From positions 1 through 64,000 of the IMG/VR virus record IMGVR_UViG_3300047382_000480: a stretch of DNA of 64,000 nt; one strand, written 5' to 3'. Below the pieces are notes generated by a model. It searched no databases. It was not told the DNA's origin and was given only the letters and a program-made list of their open reading frames with translations. Positions 15,038-23,540 of this stretch are shown piece after piece. The translations under genes and the position numbers were made by a program. Position 1 is the stretch's first letter. Each line of letters begins with the position of its first letter. Source of the stretch: a virus.

Positions 15038-16805
15038 CAATTAATGCCTGCATATCAATTTCTTTGATCACGTTTCGCTCAATGCGCTTTGAGACTCTGT
15101 CGGCTTTACCTAGTTTTTCGGATCTACAATAATAAAGAGTTTTTAACCCTTGTTTCCATGCTAAATAATGAATTGCGTGAAGGTATTTGATATTCACGTC
15201 AGGACGGAAGAATAGATTGAGAGACTGGGCTTGGTCAATAAATGCCTGCCTATCTGCTGCATGCTCAATCAACCATCTCTGATCAATTTCCATTGAGGTC
15301 TTGTATATATATTTTTCATCATCTGTAAGACATTTCAAGTGTTGGACTGATCCATCATTTGCAATTATCGACGACCAAGTTTCGTCATAATCCAACTTTT
15401 TGTTTTGATCACATTTATCTTTAATGAGAGCATCAAGATACTTATTTTTGTTAAGAAAAGCTCCCGATAAAGTATCCTGTCTATAGGCATTCGCTCTAAA
15501 AGGTTCAATAGAAGGCGAAGTGTTTCCCATAATAATAGAGGAGGAAGCATTAGGAGCGATAGCCATAACATGACTAAATCGTTTGCCTGTTCCCACAGCG
15601 TCTGGGGCTTCTCCTCTCTGTTTACCCAACTGAATATTTGCTTCATCTAATTTACTCCTAACAAGTCTAAACATACGCATATTCGCACCTTTGGCGACTG
15701 CACTTTCCCAAGCGATACCCTTTCTTTGAAGATATGCGTGAAAACCTAGTGCACCAATACCAATAGAGCGTTCACGAGTCGCACTAAATTTTGCTCGTGA
15801 TACAGAGTCTGGAGCATTGTCGATAAAATATTGTAGCACATTATCAAGCATTTCTGCGGTATCTTTCAAAAACATAGGATCTTTTGACCAAGCATCATAA
15901 TTTTCTAAGTTCACAGAGGAAAGGCAACAAACAGCAGTTCTTTCTTCGCTTGTTGGTAAAATAATCTCTGAACAAAGATTAGACTGATGAATCTTAAGAC
16001 CGAGTTCTTTTTGGAACTCTGGCATTTGGCGATTACTTTGATCGATGAAATGTATGTATGGCTCACCTGTTTCCATTCGTAATTCTAGGATCTTTTGCCA
16101 AAGGTCTTTTGCCGATACTGTTTCTCGTATAGCACCTGAATGCGGATCTAGTAAGTTCCAACCATCATCTGCATCTGGATCTTGCATACAGCGTTCAACA
16201 ACTTCCATGAATCTATCGCTAATATTGATGCCATGATGAAGATTAAGCGCACGCATATTGGGATCGCCAGTCGGCTTACGCATCTCCAAGAACATCATAA
16301 TGTCTGGATGTGATATATCCAAATATGCAGCATAACTTCCACGTCTAGTCTTACCTTGACGATACGCAAGAGAAGAAGCATCATACGTTTTTAGGTGAGG
16401 CATAACACCAGTAGACTTATCGTCGGATGCACGTATACCAAAACCAATACCAACACCACCGCCAAGCATAGATAACCAAGCTGTTTCGCTGAAATTTTGA
16501 ACAAGACCTTCAGCGGTGTCTTCGATATAATTCAAGAAGCAAGAGATAGGCATACCACGCTTTGAACGACCATAAGAAAGGATCGGTGTAGAATACGATA
16601 GCCAATGTTTACTACTATAATCATATAGTCTTTGTGCGTGTTCTGGATTTGACGAGAACGATTTACTCACATATGCAAACCTCTCTTGAGGTGTAGTTTC
16701 TTCGTCTCGCATATAACTTTCTTGAAGACGTTGAAGACCTAATTTATCAAATAAATCGTCACGAGATTCATCAATCTGAATCCCCATATATTCTCGTTTT
16801 GCCAT
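15006..16805 (-). CDS. nrdA: Ribonucleotide reductase alpha subunit
   Basis: Catalytic subunit of class Ia ribonucleotide reductase, 599 residues. Visible landmarks are PISCFLN near 85 (redox Cys), the active-site loop NLCSEIILPT near 282 with the radical Cys and Glu, the second redox Cys in AVCCLSSVN, and the C-terminal CIACEG pair (CxxC) that accepts electrons from glutaredoxin. It starts directly with the catalytic region, so the N-terminal ATP-cone that gives dATP feedback in host enzymes is missing. Confidence 0.94.
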   Translation of the reverse strand: MAKREYMGIQIDESRDDLFDKLGLQRLQESYMRDEETTPQERFAYVSKSFSSNPEHAQRLYDYSSKHWLSYSTPILSYGRSKRGMPISCFLNYIEDTAEGLVQNFSETAWLSMLGGGVGIGFGIRASDDKSTGVMPHLKTYDASSLAYRQGKTRRGSYAAYLDISHPDIMMFLEMRKPTGDPNMRALNLHHGINISDRFMEVVERCMQDPDADDGWNLLDPHSGAIRETVSAKDLWQKILELRMETGEPYIHFIDQSNRQMPEFQKELGLKIHQSNLCSEIILPTSEERTAVCCLSSVNLENYDAWSKDPMFLKDTAEMLDNVLQYFIDNAPDSVSRAKFSATRERSIGIGALGFHAYLQRKGIAWESAVAKGANMRMFRLVRSKLDEANIQLGKQRGEAPDAVGTGKRFSHVMAIAPNASSSIIMGNTSPSIEPFRANAYRQDTLSGAFLNKNKYLDALIKDKCDQNKKLDYDETWSSIIANDGSVQHLKCLTDDEKYIYKTSMEIDQRWLIEHAADRQAFIDQAQSLNLFFRPDVNIKYLHAIHYLAWKQGLKTLYYCRSEKLGKADRVSKRIERNVIKEIDMQALIDEETCIACEG

Positions 16806-16833
16806 TTATTTCTCCTGAGGGTAAATCTGTTTA

Positions 16834-17493
16834 TTATTGTTCATCAAGTGCTTGTACGATGTCGGGGAAGTGTTGCCCTATGACATCCCAGCATTGATCA
16901 GCCACAATCATATGCTCTTTTTGCGTTCCATTGGCACGTCTTAGATCACAGTAATGAATCCACGATCGAAGAGAACCAGCCATGTAAAGAGTTGTTTCGG
17001 TAAGACCTTCGGGTAACAATGCTCTTGCTTGCTCTTTGGCGATACCCATTTTAAGTGCAGCCGTATATTCTTTCTTGGCGAAGTTTCTAACTCTTGCTTG
17101 AGATCTCCACCATTCATCGTTTAGATTTTTATCATCTGACACATTTGAATTTTGTCTGTTTTTCTCGTCTTGAGTTCTAGCTTCTCGGACAACGTCAATA
17201 TTTTCGCTGACTGCATATCGCTGAGAAAACTCTTGGAATGAAAAAGAGCGATGACGTAGAATCTGTCGAGCAATATCTCTTGTTGTCTTTATTTCTAACG
17301 TCATGTGAACCATTTCAAATGGAGACCAGTGATTCTCACGCATTAAATAGCGCAATAATCTTGGTGCAGTTTCTTTGTTTGATTGGTTAGTAGGATTACT
17401 GACTCTTGCTGTATATGCAATTAGTTCTGCAGCAGTACTACAATCGGTTGTTGCTGATGGTTTACTCAAAGCAACTAATTTTACTTCACTCAT
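16834..17493 (-). CDS. thyX: Flavin-dependent thymidylate synthase
   Basis: ThyX converts dUMP to dTMP using FAD and methylene-tetrahydrofolate. The signature RHRSFSFQEFSQRY (about residues 77-90) contains the RHRx7S core. YMAGSLRSWIHYCDLR and the final DQCWDVIGQHFP also match the family. The ATG at 17493 (MSEVKL) has GGAGAAAAAT upstream and is preferred over 17505. It replaces T4 td. With dCMP deaminase it completes a dTMP route. Confidence 0.92.
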   Translation of the reverse strand: MSEVKLVALSKPSATTDCSTAAELIAYTARVSNPTNQSNKETAPRLLRYLMRENHWSPFEMVHMTLEIKTTRDIARQILRHRSFSFQEFSQRYAVSENIDVVREARTQDEKNRQNSNVSDDKNLNDEWWRSQARVRNFAKKEYTAALKMGIAKEQARALLPEGLTETTLYMAGSLRSWIHYCDLRRANGTQKEHMIVADQCWDVIGQHFPDIVQALDEQ

Positions 17494-18506
17494 ATTTTTC
17501 TCCATAACGAGTATTTTGCCTTTGCGGAAAGACCAGAAAAAGTGTTTTCCATTATTAATTTATACGAGTCAATTCCTTCGTTTTCCATTTCGTTTATATC
17601 TTTACCGCTGATACTATTTGGCCAGATGACTACATTATAACCCAGATTAATGTATTTGTCAAGCAGTTTACAAACTTCTTTGTTACGAGGCTGATTGTCA
17701 AATACAATTGTTGTTTGATCCTTATTCAACCCCAACTCATCAATCTTGTTGAAAGAAGTGCCAGCACAAGCAATAGAGTTGGGGATGAATAAACTGTCAA
17801 GTGGTGCTTCAACGACGATAACTGGCTTGTTCTTATCGACTTTGTCCATACCAAAGACAGTAGGAGCATCCTCGTCTACCTTTACGAGTATGTACCTTAG
17901 AGCCTCTCCTCGCATGCCTCGCAGCGAAACAGCAGTCAACCTACCATACTCATCAATAAATGGTATGGCAAGTCTTGGCTCAGTAGTTTTAATTGATTCT
18001 TTATACTTCGGGTTTAGATTTGCTACGTTCTGGACATTATCCACGAAATATAGTTGATCTAAGGATTCTTTTGGTATACCTCGACCAAGGGCATATTCAA
18101 CTGCCTCGTGATCTCTCGGAAGAATGGATAACTTATCCATCAACTGATCAACGAGAGTCTTTTTCTCAAATTTTGGTTTGAAGTCTATGACCTTCTCAGG
18201 TTTAGAATGCCCCTTACCCTTTCCAGTCTCACCATCAGCAAATCTTTCTAAAACATACTGTTTATACAGGACTGAATCTATTTCTTTAAGAAGTTTGCCG
18301 AAAGAACCAGACCATTGACAGTTATGACATTTATAAAGAAGGTCGTTGTTTCTCTTGAATAGGTATCCACGCATTTTGCGCTTGTTCTTTTGAGAGTCAC
18401 CGCAGATAGGGCAACGGACATTAAAAAGATACTCCCCCTTTCGCTTGAATAACTCGAAGCGAGAGGAAGCCATGTTAAGGTATTTTACATCGACATATAA
18501 AGACAT
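17490..18506 (-). CDS. 61: DNA primase (gp61-type)
   Basis: Primase that makes RNA primers on the lagging strand with the gp41 helicase. The N-terminal zinc-binding domain has CPIC (32-35) and CHNC (60-63), and a Toprim core follows around PVIVVEAPLDSLF (about 229-241) and TIVFDNQPRN. Length 338 matches T4 gp61 (342). An early promoter (18514-18542) lies just before the ATG, and a second one lies inside the gene. Confidence 0.9.
   Translation of the reverse strand: MSLYVDVKYLNMASSRFELFKRKGEYLFNVRCPICGDSQKNKRKMRGYLFKRNNDLLYKCHNCQWSGSFGKLLKEIDSVLYKQYVLERFADGETGKGKGHSKPEKVIDFKPKFEKKTLVDQLMDKLSILPRDHEAVEYALGRGIPKESLDQLYFVDNVQNVANLNPKYKESIKTTEPRLAIPFIDEYGRLTAVSLRGMRGEALRYILVKVDEDAPTVFGMDKVDKNKPVIVVEAPLDSLFIPNSIACAGTSFNKIDELGLNKDQTTIVFDNQPRNKEVCKLLDKYINLGYNVVIWPNSISGKDINEMENEGIDSYKLIMENTFSGLSAKAKYSLWRKI
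17634..17662 (-). promoter_or_regulatory. Consensus sigma70 promoter inside the primase gene
   Basis: TTGACA (17662-17657), 17 bp, TATAAT (17639-17634): a perfect consensus pair within the 3' part of gene 61, placed to drive thyX (17493) and nrdA. Confidence 0.7.
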
Positions 18507-18513
18507 AATGCAT

Positions 18514-18542
18514 ATTATGCACTATTTTTGTTGAAAAGGCAA
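18514..18542 (-). promoter_or_regulatory. Early-type sigma70 promoter
   Basis: TTGCCT (18542-18537), 17 bp, CATAAT (18519-18514), ending 8 bases before the primase ATG. The leader would be one or two bases long, if it is used. Confidence 0.6.
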
Positions 18543-18550
18543 GGGATATT

Positions 18551-19039
18551 TTAGGAAAAGATTTCAGCGATCCAGTCAAAAGCACCTACGACAAAACCAC
18601 CCACGGCAGCAACACCCATCATAAAGTAACCTCTTTTTTCTAACTCATTTATTCGTTTCTCGAGTTCTTCTTGTTCTTGACGAATATTCTCGTCTCTAAT
18701 CTCAATAGATTGCTTTAAATCGTCAAGAGCATCCATAACTCTGGATGCAAAATCTTGCATATCCTTGGCCATCTCTTTATTTCCTGTGGTGATTCGAGAA
18801 TGAAGTTCTTTTAAATTTTCATCTCTTTCTAATCGCCTTTGCTCAACGAGATGTACTAGATTTTCGTAATCTTTTGCTTGGTCTTCTAGTTGTGAATCGT
18901 GTACTGCTAGCATTTGTTGAATGGCACCTGCTGCATCAGCCATTTTTTCTATCGACTCGTCCAACTTGCCGAACAAATCTTTCATCTGCTCGACTTCGGT
19001 TGATAGAACTGCTATTTTAGTTTCTGGGCTTTGCGTCAC
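18551..19039 (-). CDS. Coiled-coil membrane-anchored protein, 162 aa (GTG start)
   Basis: Mostly one long charged helix (residues about 8-138, with heptad-like EQMKDLFGKLDESIEKM and RQEQEELEKRINEL) ending in a single hydrophobic segment (YFMMGVAAVGGFVVGAFDW, about 138-156). It looks like a tail-anchored membrane coiled coil. The start is GTG at 19039, inside the preceding gene. Function unknown. Confidence 0.6.
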   Translation of the reverse strand: MTQSPETKIAVLSTEVEQMKDLFGKLDESIEKMADAAGAIQQMLAVHDSQLEDQAKDYENLVHLVEQRRLERDENLKELHSRITTGNKEMAKDMQDFASRVMDALDDLKQSIEIRDENIRQEQEELEKRINELEKRGYFMMGVAAVGGFVVGAFDWIAEIFS

Positions 19040-19550
19040 GTTTCTTTTTCCTTCTTCTTACGAGAGGCATGACACGTGGATCTCTTCCAGGCTCGCCCTT
19101 TGGTCCAACTCCGATACCATGAACAGCACCGCCACCCGCATTATTTGCAGCGAGGTCTTCTGATACGAAGTTGTTAAATGAAATTAGATTAGAACTCTCT
19201 AATAGTTCCGCTTGTTTTATTACATCATCGTCTTGCATAAAGACTTCAAGTAACGCATCAATATTATCTTCATCATCCTCTCTATACTCTTTTAGTATAG
19301 CCATCGCAGCAGCAAAAGTCAACAATCTTTTTGCGTTGCGATCGGGCGATTTCATAAGAGACTTTTGAACCTTGAACACAAACCGCTGAAGGAGAGAATA
19401 AGAATCAGCTTCTTGTGATGAGACAGGATCTTTTAACTTATTTCCGTCTTTGTCGATTATACCAAGTTTAAACGCATCACTGCGTTCAATTGGAGTTGCC
19501 AACATTCGCAGGAGTCTATATGCTACAACTGTATCTACAAACCTTGACAT
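19017..19550 (-). CDS. Conserved hypothetical virion-region protein, 177 aa
   Basis: Starts MSRFVDTVVAYRLLRML and ends in a flexible Gly-rich and then basic tail (GGGAVHGIGVGPKGEPG, then RRRKKKRDAKPRN). Proteins with this N-terminus and a GIGVGPxGEPG tail recur in marine T4-like phages next to structural genes, but I know no function. Start and stop overlap both neighbours by one to a few bases. Confidence 0.6.
   Translation of the reverse strand: MSRFVDTVVAYRLLRMLATPIERSDAFKLGIIDKDGNKLKDPVSSQEADSYSLLQRFVFKVQKSLMKSPDRNAKRLLTFAAAMAILKEYREDDEDNIDALLEVFMQDDDVIKQAELLESSNLISFNNFVSEDLAANNAGGGAVHGIGVGPKGEPGRDPRVMPLVRRRKKKRDAKPRN
19294..19322 (-). promoter_or_regulatory. Candidate internal early promoter
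   Basis: TTGACT (19322-19317), 17 bp, TATACT (19299-19294) within the 177-aa gene. It could drive the coiled-coil membrane protein and primase. The TTGACTTTTG context matches the genome's promoter family. Confidence 0.55.
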
Positions 19551-19918
19551 TATAGTTTCCTTAATTCGTCTAATATGTTGGCATCTAGCGGAATATCTGA
19601 ATATTCATTTGAGCCTATTGTTTCCAGTGGTACTCTATTTAAGTAAACTAGAAACGATTTTAAAATAGCAAAATGTTCTGGGTCTGTTTTATAAAACAAC
19701 AGTTCAGTTGCATTAGTCCCAAAAACATTGTACAAAACTATTAGGTGGTTAATGATCAATCTTTCACTTAAAACACCATTCTTCTCATAGCGACGAAAAA
19801 GACGTTTGAGATACTTGAATCTATTCAAGTCTTCTTCTAAGTCTTCCATTCCCTCGCATTGAGGGTTATTGTATTTTTTTATAGCATAGATCAAAAAATT
19901 TGATTCAGTCAATTCCAT
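19550..19918 (-). CDS. Conserved hypothetical protein, 122 aa
   Basis: A helical protein starting MELTESNFLIYAIKKYNNPQ with the segment ERLIINHLIVLYNVFG (about residues 52-67). This pattern is widespread in T4-like marine phages near head genes (DUF7207-like, from memory). The role is unknown, though the position suggests a virion or assembly role. Confidence 0.6.
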   Translation of the reverse strand: MELTESNFLIYAIKKYNNPQCEGMEDLEEDLNRFKYLKRLFRRYEKNGVLSERLIINHLIVLYNVFGTNATELLFYKTDPEHFAILKSFLVYLNRVPLETIGSNEYSDIPLDANILDELRKL

Positions 19919-19934
19919 ATTATATTTTTTTCTT

Positions 19935-20390
19935 TTAGTTGGTAACTGCAGCAGTGCCTCCAACGACCCACCACTTCTGATTTAAGTACATCAAAGTAGC
20001 AGTATCACCTTGCCCATCGAATACAACTGTGTCGTGCCCAAGATCAGTATCGTCTAAGGTCAACGTGTTATTAGTTGTATTCGCTACCATCACAATAAAT
20101 TTAATTTGCCCTTCAATTCCAGGAGCAATAGTCAATGTTCCCGATGCTGCTGGGCTGACTAGAACTGTAACAGTCTTAGTAACAGAAACAGCACCAGCAC
20201 CACTAATAACTTCACGATTTGCAGTTTCATCAAAAGTGAGTGTTGAGCCTAGTTTGACTGGAGTGTCAACGTCAGCAAACAGATTTGCTATTGATAACTT
20301 TTGACTCGCGCCACCCTTGACCAGATATAAGTTATCGGCAGGGGCAGCACTAGTCGCAGCAGTTAATTCACTTAGTTTTTGATCAGCCAT
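19935..20390 (-). CDS. Virion structural protein, tail-fibre-like N-terminus
   Basis: A 151-residue Thr/Ala/Val-rich beta protein starting MADQKLSELTAATSAAPADN, then a strand LYLVKGGASQKLSIANLF. The KxSELT...LxxVxGGxxxKxxxxxL opening is common in phage fibre and decoration proteins. The C-terminal part (TATLMYLNQKWWVVGG) looks like the end of a beta-sandwich. It is probably a virion surface protein; the exact place is unknown. Confidence 0.65.
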   Translation of the reverse strand: MADQKLSELTAATSAAPADNLYLVKGGASQKLSIANLFADVDTPVKLGSTLTFDETANREVISGAGAVSVTKTVTVLVSPAASGTLTIAPGIEGQIKFIVMVANTTNNTLTLDDTDLGHDTVVFDGQGDTATLMYLNQKWWVVGGTAAVTN

Positions 20391-20412
20391 TATTCAGAGT
20401 CCTCAGTTACGA

Positions 20413-21204
20413 TTAAGAATCTGGGAATTCAGTATCTTCAGCATCACCCATTGTTGAAGCAGAACCATCTGCTAGAGCAACAAGTGTTTCGTATTGCTTG
20501 CGTTCAGTAACGCCATCAACAGCGAATGTCAAAGCAGCAGCACCACCGCCACCAAGTTGCGCATCAGCAACTGTAACAACTTCATTGTTGGCAAAACCTG
20601 TTCCTGGATTCAATACAGTTACAGTTGCAGCACCAGTTGATGGAGCAACAACAATTTGGAACCTAGCACCAACGCCATTTGAAGCAGTTGAGTACATGCT
20701 TGGGTCTAGGATGTAAGTTCCTGCAGCACGATCAGTATCAGCTGCACCGATTGTATCAACAGCAGCAATACGACCTGATGCTACAGTTTTAACATTAACC
20801 CATCCTGTTTGAGCAATACCTTTACCATCGGCAGTTGCAGCAGCAACCTCCGCTTGATCAACACCAAAAATAGTTTCAGAAGAAACTCCTGATGTACTAT
20901 TGGCTTTGATCATACCGCTTGGCTTTTCACTTAGAGTGAAGTTTTCACCATCACTAATTGCTGACAATGATGGTGTATTGGATGTATCTGCATCTACTAC
21001 AGTACATGCTGTATTGGAAGCAATAGCTGTGATTCTAAAGTCAATAGAATTGGCAGTGAGAATATCACCGACTGCAGCTTCCGTTGTGAAGGCAGTTCCT
21101 GTCCCTGTCACAGCTCCAGGTGTTTGTAAATTGGTAATGGATGACCTATACCAAGCAATTGTGCCTGTTGACGTTTTATCGTCTTTTATTCCCCAACCTG
21201 ACAT
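20413..21204 (-). CDS. Virion structural protein, 263 aa
   Basis: Ala/Thr/Gly-rich, beta-type sequence beginning MSGWGIKDDKTSTGTIAWY and containing the fibre-like stretch VTGTGTAFTTEAAVGD (about residues 34-49) and GTGFANNEVVTVADA. It has a late promoter at 21246 and a GGAGAG ribosome site. Probably a decoration or fibre-associated protein. Not a recognised T4 orthologue. Confidence 0.65.
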   Translation of the reverse strand: MSGWGIKDDKTSTGTIAWYRSSITNLQTPGAVTGTGTAFTTEAAVGDILTANSIDFRITAIASNTACTVVDADTSNTPSLSAISDGENFTLSEKPSGMIKANSTSGVSSETIFGVDQAEVAAATADGKGIAQTGWVNVKTVASGRIAAVDTIGAADTDRAAGTYILDPSMYSTASNGVGARFQIVVAPSTGAATVTVLNPGTGFANNEVVTVADAQLGGGGAAALTFAVDGVTERKQYETLVALADGSASTMGDAEDTEFPDS

Positions 21205-21245
21205 TTTTTTCTCTCCTAAAATTGAGTGTTTTGTTTAATTCTTTC

Positions 21246-21253
21246 TATTTATA
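21246..21253 (-). promoter_or_regulatory. T4-type late promoter
   Basis: TATAAATA reading leftwards, 41 bases before the structural gene starting at 21204. It overlaps the end region of the 518-aa protein gene. Confidence 0.75.
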
Positions 21254-21256
21254 CAT

Positions 21257-22813
21257 TTATTTAAGATGACTTTGAAATGAATCGTGTGAGTCATGCGCAC
21301 TATGCATCTTCTCTTTATCAGCAGGTTTCGCTTTCATATATTTAGACATATATTTATGAGCGTCTGCCTTACTTACATTGTGAGAAGATCCATCTTTAAA
21401 TTTAACTGGCTTGTCTATTGTTACAGCTTTGCGTAGTTGCATAACTATATGACCGCCATGATCGTCTTTCTTTACGGCAGGTTTTGCAGGCGTTGAGTCC
21501 TTTTTAGTTGGAGCCAAACCCCTAGAATCAGCACGAGCATCCCTTTTTGCGTCTGCTGCTGCACTTTCTTTCTGTGCTGCTTGATAACCCTTATCAGTTT
21601 CCTTTTCTTGACGAGCCTTCATATTTGAAAGACGTTGCAGTTTTCGTTGCGTCTTTGCTCGCATTTCTTCAGAATCACTCGCCATATCTTCGTTAACACC
21701 ATGGACTGTGTACTTACCACCAACTTTATCTACCTTTTGCGCCTTCATGGCATGTGCTTTAGCTTTGTCAGATGTCATTGGTTTTGAGGAATTTACATGT
21801 TTACCCTTGCTGTCAGTATATTTTACAACATGGGTTGCGTCTTCGTTTGCAGTCTTCAATGCCTTTTGGGCTCCAGGATGGTTAGATAATCCTTTTTTGA
21901 TTTTCTCCATCTTTTTCACAGCACCAGTCATATCACCACCCTTGTGGCGTTTATCAAAGGCGATACCTTTAGCCATTTTGACTTGCTTGCCTGTGATATA
22001 TTCTTTGATGTCTGCTTCTTCTTTTGCCTTTTTCTTTTTTCCGTAACCTTCTTCAATTGATTCGTCTTTTGCTTTATGAGACGCATCAACTTTATTGAAA
22101 AATTCTTTCTTTTCGTCGTCCGACATATCTTTGAGAGACTTACCTGCTTTCTTCAGCATTGCGTCGAATTTGGCTTTGTATCCATCTTTGGCAGATGCTT
22201 TCATCATACCATACTCATCTAGTGAGTCTTCAACAACACTAGCATTTTTGCCGTGCTTCACAACATATTTTCCAGAAACGTCTTTGTGTGCAACACCTTT
22301 GGTTTTCTTAGCATGAATATCTGCAGTTTTCTTATCAAAGGTTCCAGCATTATGGTAATCTTGACCTTTCTCGCCTTTAGCACCAACATAGTTTTGTTCT
22401 TCAACTTCTTCTCGGCTATCCTTACCAATCATAGACCAACCTTGTTTTTTCATTCGGTCAGCAGTGGCGCCATCAACCTTACGTTGGAAAGAACCCTTCT
22501 TCATAACATAGATTTCTTCGCCTTCGACGATAGTTTCTTCAGTTTGATAGCGAGTTTTTTGAGTATGTTGTTTTGCCTTTTGGAAGACTTGACTGTCACC
22601 AGTAACGATGTAAAGCATAGATTGCATTACTTTGTTTACTGCTTCTCTTTCTTGTGGGTTCAATGCTTTACCAGATTGCATTTTATCCAACCCTCTATGT
22701 AACATAGGGAGTTGTGAAGAAGGAAGCATTCCTTGACGCACGAGCTGATCTAACTTTTTGTAATCTGCAGCTTCAGCAAGTAACTTTTCTCGGATTTCTT
22801 TCTCAAGTGACAT
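21257..22813 (-). CDS. Large Lys-rich virion (internal) protein, 518 aa
   Basis: A highly charged, low-complexity protein rich in Lys, Ala, Asp, His and Ser (for example GYGKKKKAKEEAD, KAKAHAMKAQKVDKV). Short repeated strand-like units occur, such as HAKKTKGVAHKDVSGKYVVKHGKN and HVVKYTDSKGKH-type motifs. The first 14 residues end in KLLAE followed by AAD, which fits the prohead-protease rule L-x-E|A. This suggests cleavage inside the prohead, as for T4 internal proteins. It has its own late promoter (22851) and is isolated by a terminator upstream. A packaged DNA-binding protein is the likeliest role. Confidence 0.6.
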   Translation of the reverse strand: MSLEKEIREKLLAEAADYKKLDQLVRQGMLPSSQLPMLHRGLDKMQSGKALNPQEREAVNKVMQSMLYIVTGDSQVFQKAKQHTQKTRYQTEETIVEGEEIYVMKKGSFQRKVDGATADRMKKQGWSMIGKDSREEVEEQNYVGAKGEKGQDYHNAGTFDKKTADIHAKKTKGVAHKDVSGKYVVKHGKNASVVEDSLDEYGMMKASAKDGYKAKFDAMLKKAGKSLKDMSDDEKKEFFNKVDASHKAKDESIEEGYGKKKKAKEEADIKEYITGKQVKMAKGIAFDKRHKGGDMTGAVKKMEKIKKGLSNHPGAQKALKTANEDATHVVKYTDSKGKHVNSSKPMTSDKAKAHAMKAQKVDKVGGKYTVHGVNEDMASDSEEMRAKTQRKLQRLSNMKARQEKETDKGYQAAQKESAAADAKRDARADSRGLAPTKKDSTPAKPAVKKDDHGGHIVMQLRKAVTIDKPVKFKDGSSHNVSKADAHKYMSKYMKAKPADKEKMHSAHDSHDSFQSHLK

Positions 22814-22850
22814 TATAGTAATCTCCTAGGATAATTCTTTTTATAATTAT

Positions 22851-22858
22851 TATTTATA
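22851..22858 (-). promoter_or_regulatory. T4-type late promoter
   Basis: TATAAATA reading leftwards, 38 bases before the 518-aa virion protein and just after a terminator hairpin. Confidence 0.8.
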
Positions 22859-22892
22859 AACTCAACTTCTTCCACTTATACTTATACGCATA

Positions 22893-22918
22893 AAGAAAAA
22901 GCCCCATAAGGGGCTTCT
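22893..22918 (-). terminator. Rho-independent terminator
   Basis: Stem AAGCCCC / GGGGCTT with loop TTAT, followed on the minus strand by TTTTTCTTT. It ends the transcript of the virion enzymes encoded at 22947-28893. The stem (22899-22916) is symmetrical and a T-run also exists on the other side, so it may work both ways. Confidence 0.85.
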
Positions 22919-22946
22919 TTTTGGTTCAATCAAACATTTAAATGTA

Positions 22947-23540
22947 CTAATCTGCGACCTTTGAGGTAGACCATTGACGACAAGACCAATAACCTGCTGT
23001 AGTCTTATCCTTCTTATTAGCACAATCGTGTCTTGCTCTAAAGTTTGCTCGTCTTCCTGGATCGTCTCGTTTGATTTCCATATTAGGATCACCGAAACGA
23101 ACTACTTTAATTTTCTTGGTTGATGGATCGCGAACATACACTTTGAATTTTTTATTTGGGTTTTCAGAAGTTCGGATAATTTTATTTAATTTAACACCTT
23201 TCTTTTCTCCGTCTTCCATAATGATCGCATCTTCTATATCCAACACTTCATCAAGATGTGAGCAATCATCGCAGCAAGAATCTTCCAAAACCATATTATC
23301 ATCATACTCAGTGTGGGCAAGATCAGTATCGTGATTCAAACCACCTTTTTTCTTTTTGGTGATGAATGCGTTTACACGAGCATGTCCCCATTGTTGTGGA
23401 GTAGTTCCTGGTCGGTGACCAGTCTTCCATGCAGCCATACCTCGATTGTAAACTTTACGCAATGTAGAAACTGAGATACCTGATTTCTTTGCTTTATCAG
23501 CTAACGCACCTTCAATTAAATGATCTTTAAAATTGTTCAT
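22947..23540 (-). CDS. Virion-associated protein with DUF5824-like domain and CTS-like N-terminus
   Basis: The first ten residues MNNFKDHLIE followed by G read as a T4-type capsid-targeting peptide with the protease rule L-x-E|G. Residues about 20-60 (STLRKVYNRGMAAWKTGHRP, then QWGHARVNAFI) match the DUF5824-type helical domain seen in large DNA viruses and phages. The C-terminal part (KVYVRDPSTKKIKVVRFGD, then RRANFRARHDCANKK and YWSCRQW) is a second recurring module with conserved Cys. Its ATG overlaps the kinase-protein stop (ATGA). Likely packaged in the head; function unknown. Confidence 0.65.
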   Translation of the reverse strand: MNNFKDHLIEGALADKAKKSGISVSTLRKVYNRGMAAWKTGHRPGTTPQQWGHARVNAFITKKKKGGLNHDTDLAHTEYDDNMVLEDSCCDDCSHLDEVLDIEDAIIMEDGEKKGVKLNKIIRTSENPNKKFKVYVRDPSTKKIKVVRFGDPNMEIKRDDPGRRANFRARHDCANKKDKTTAGYWSCRQWSTSKVAD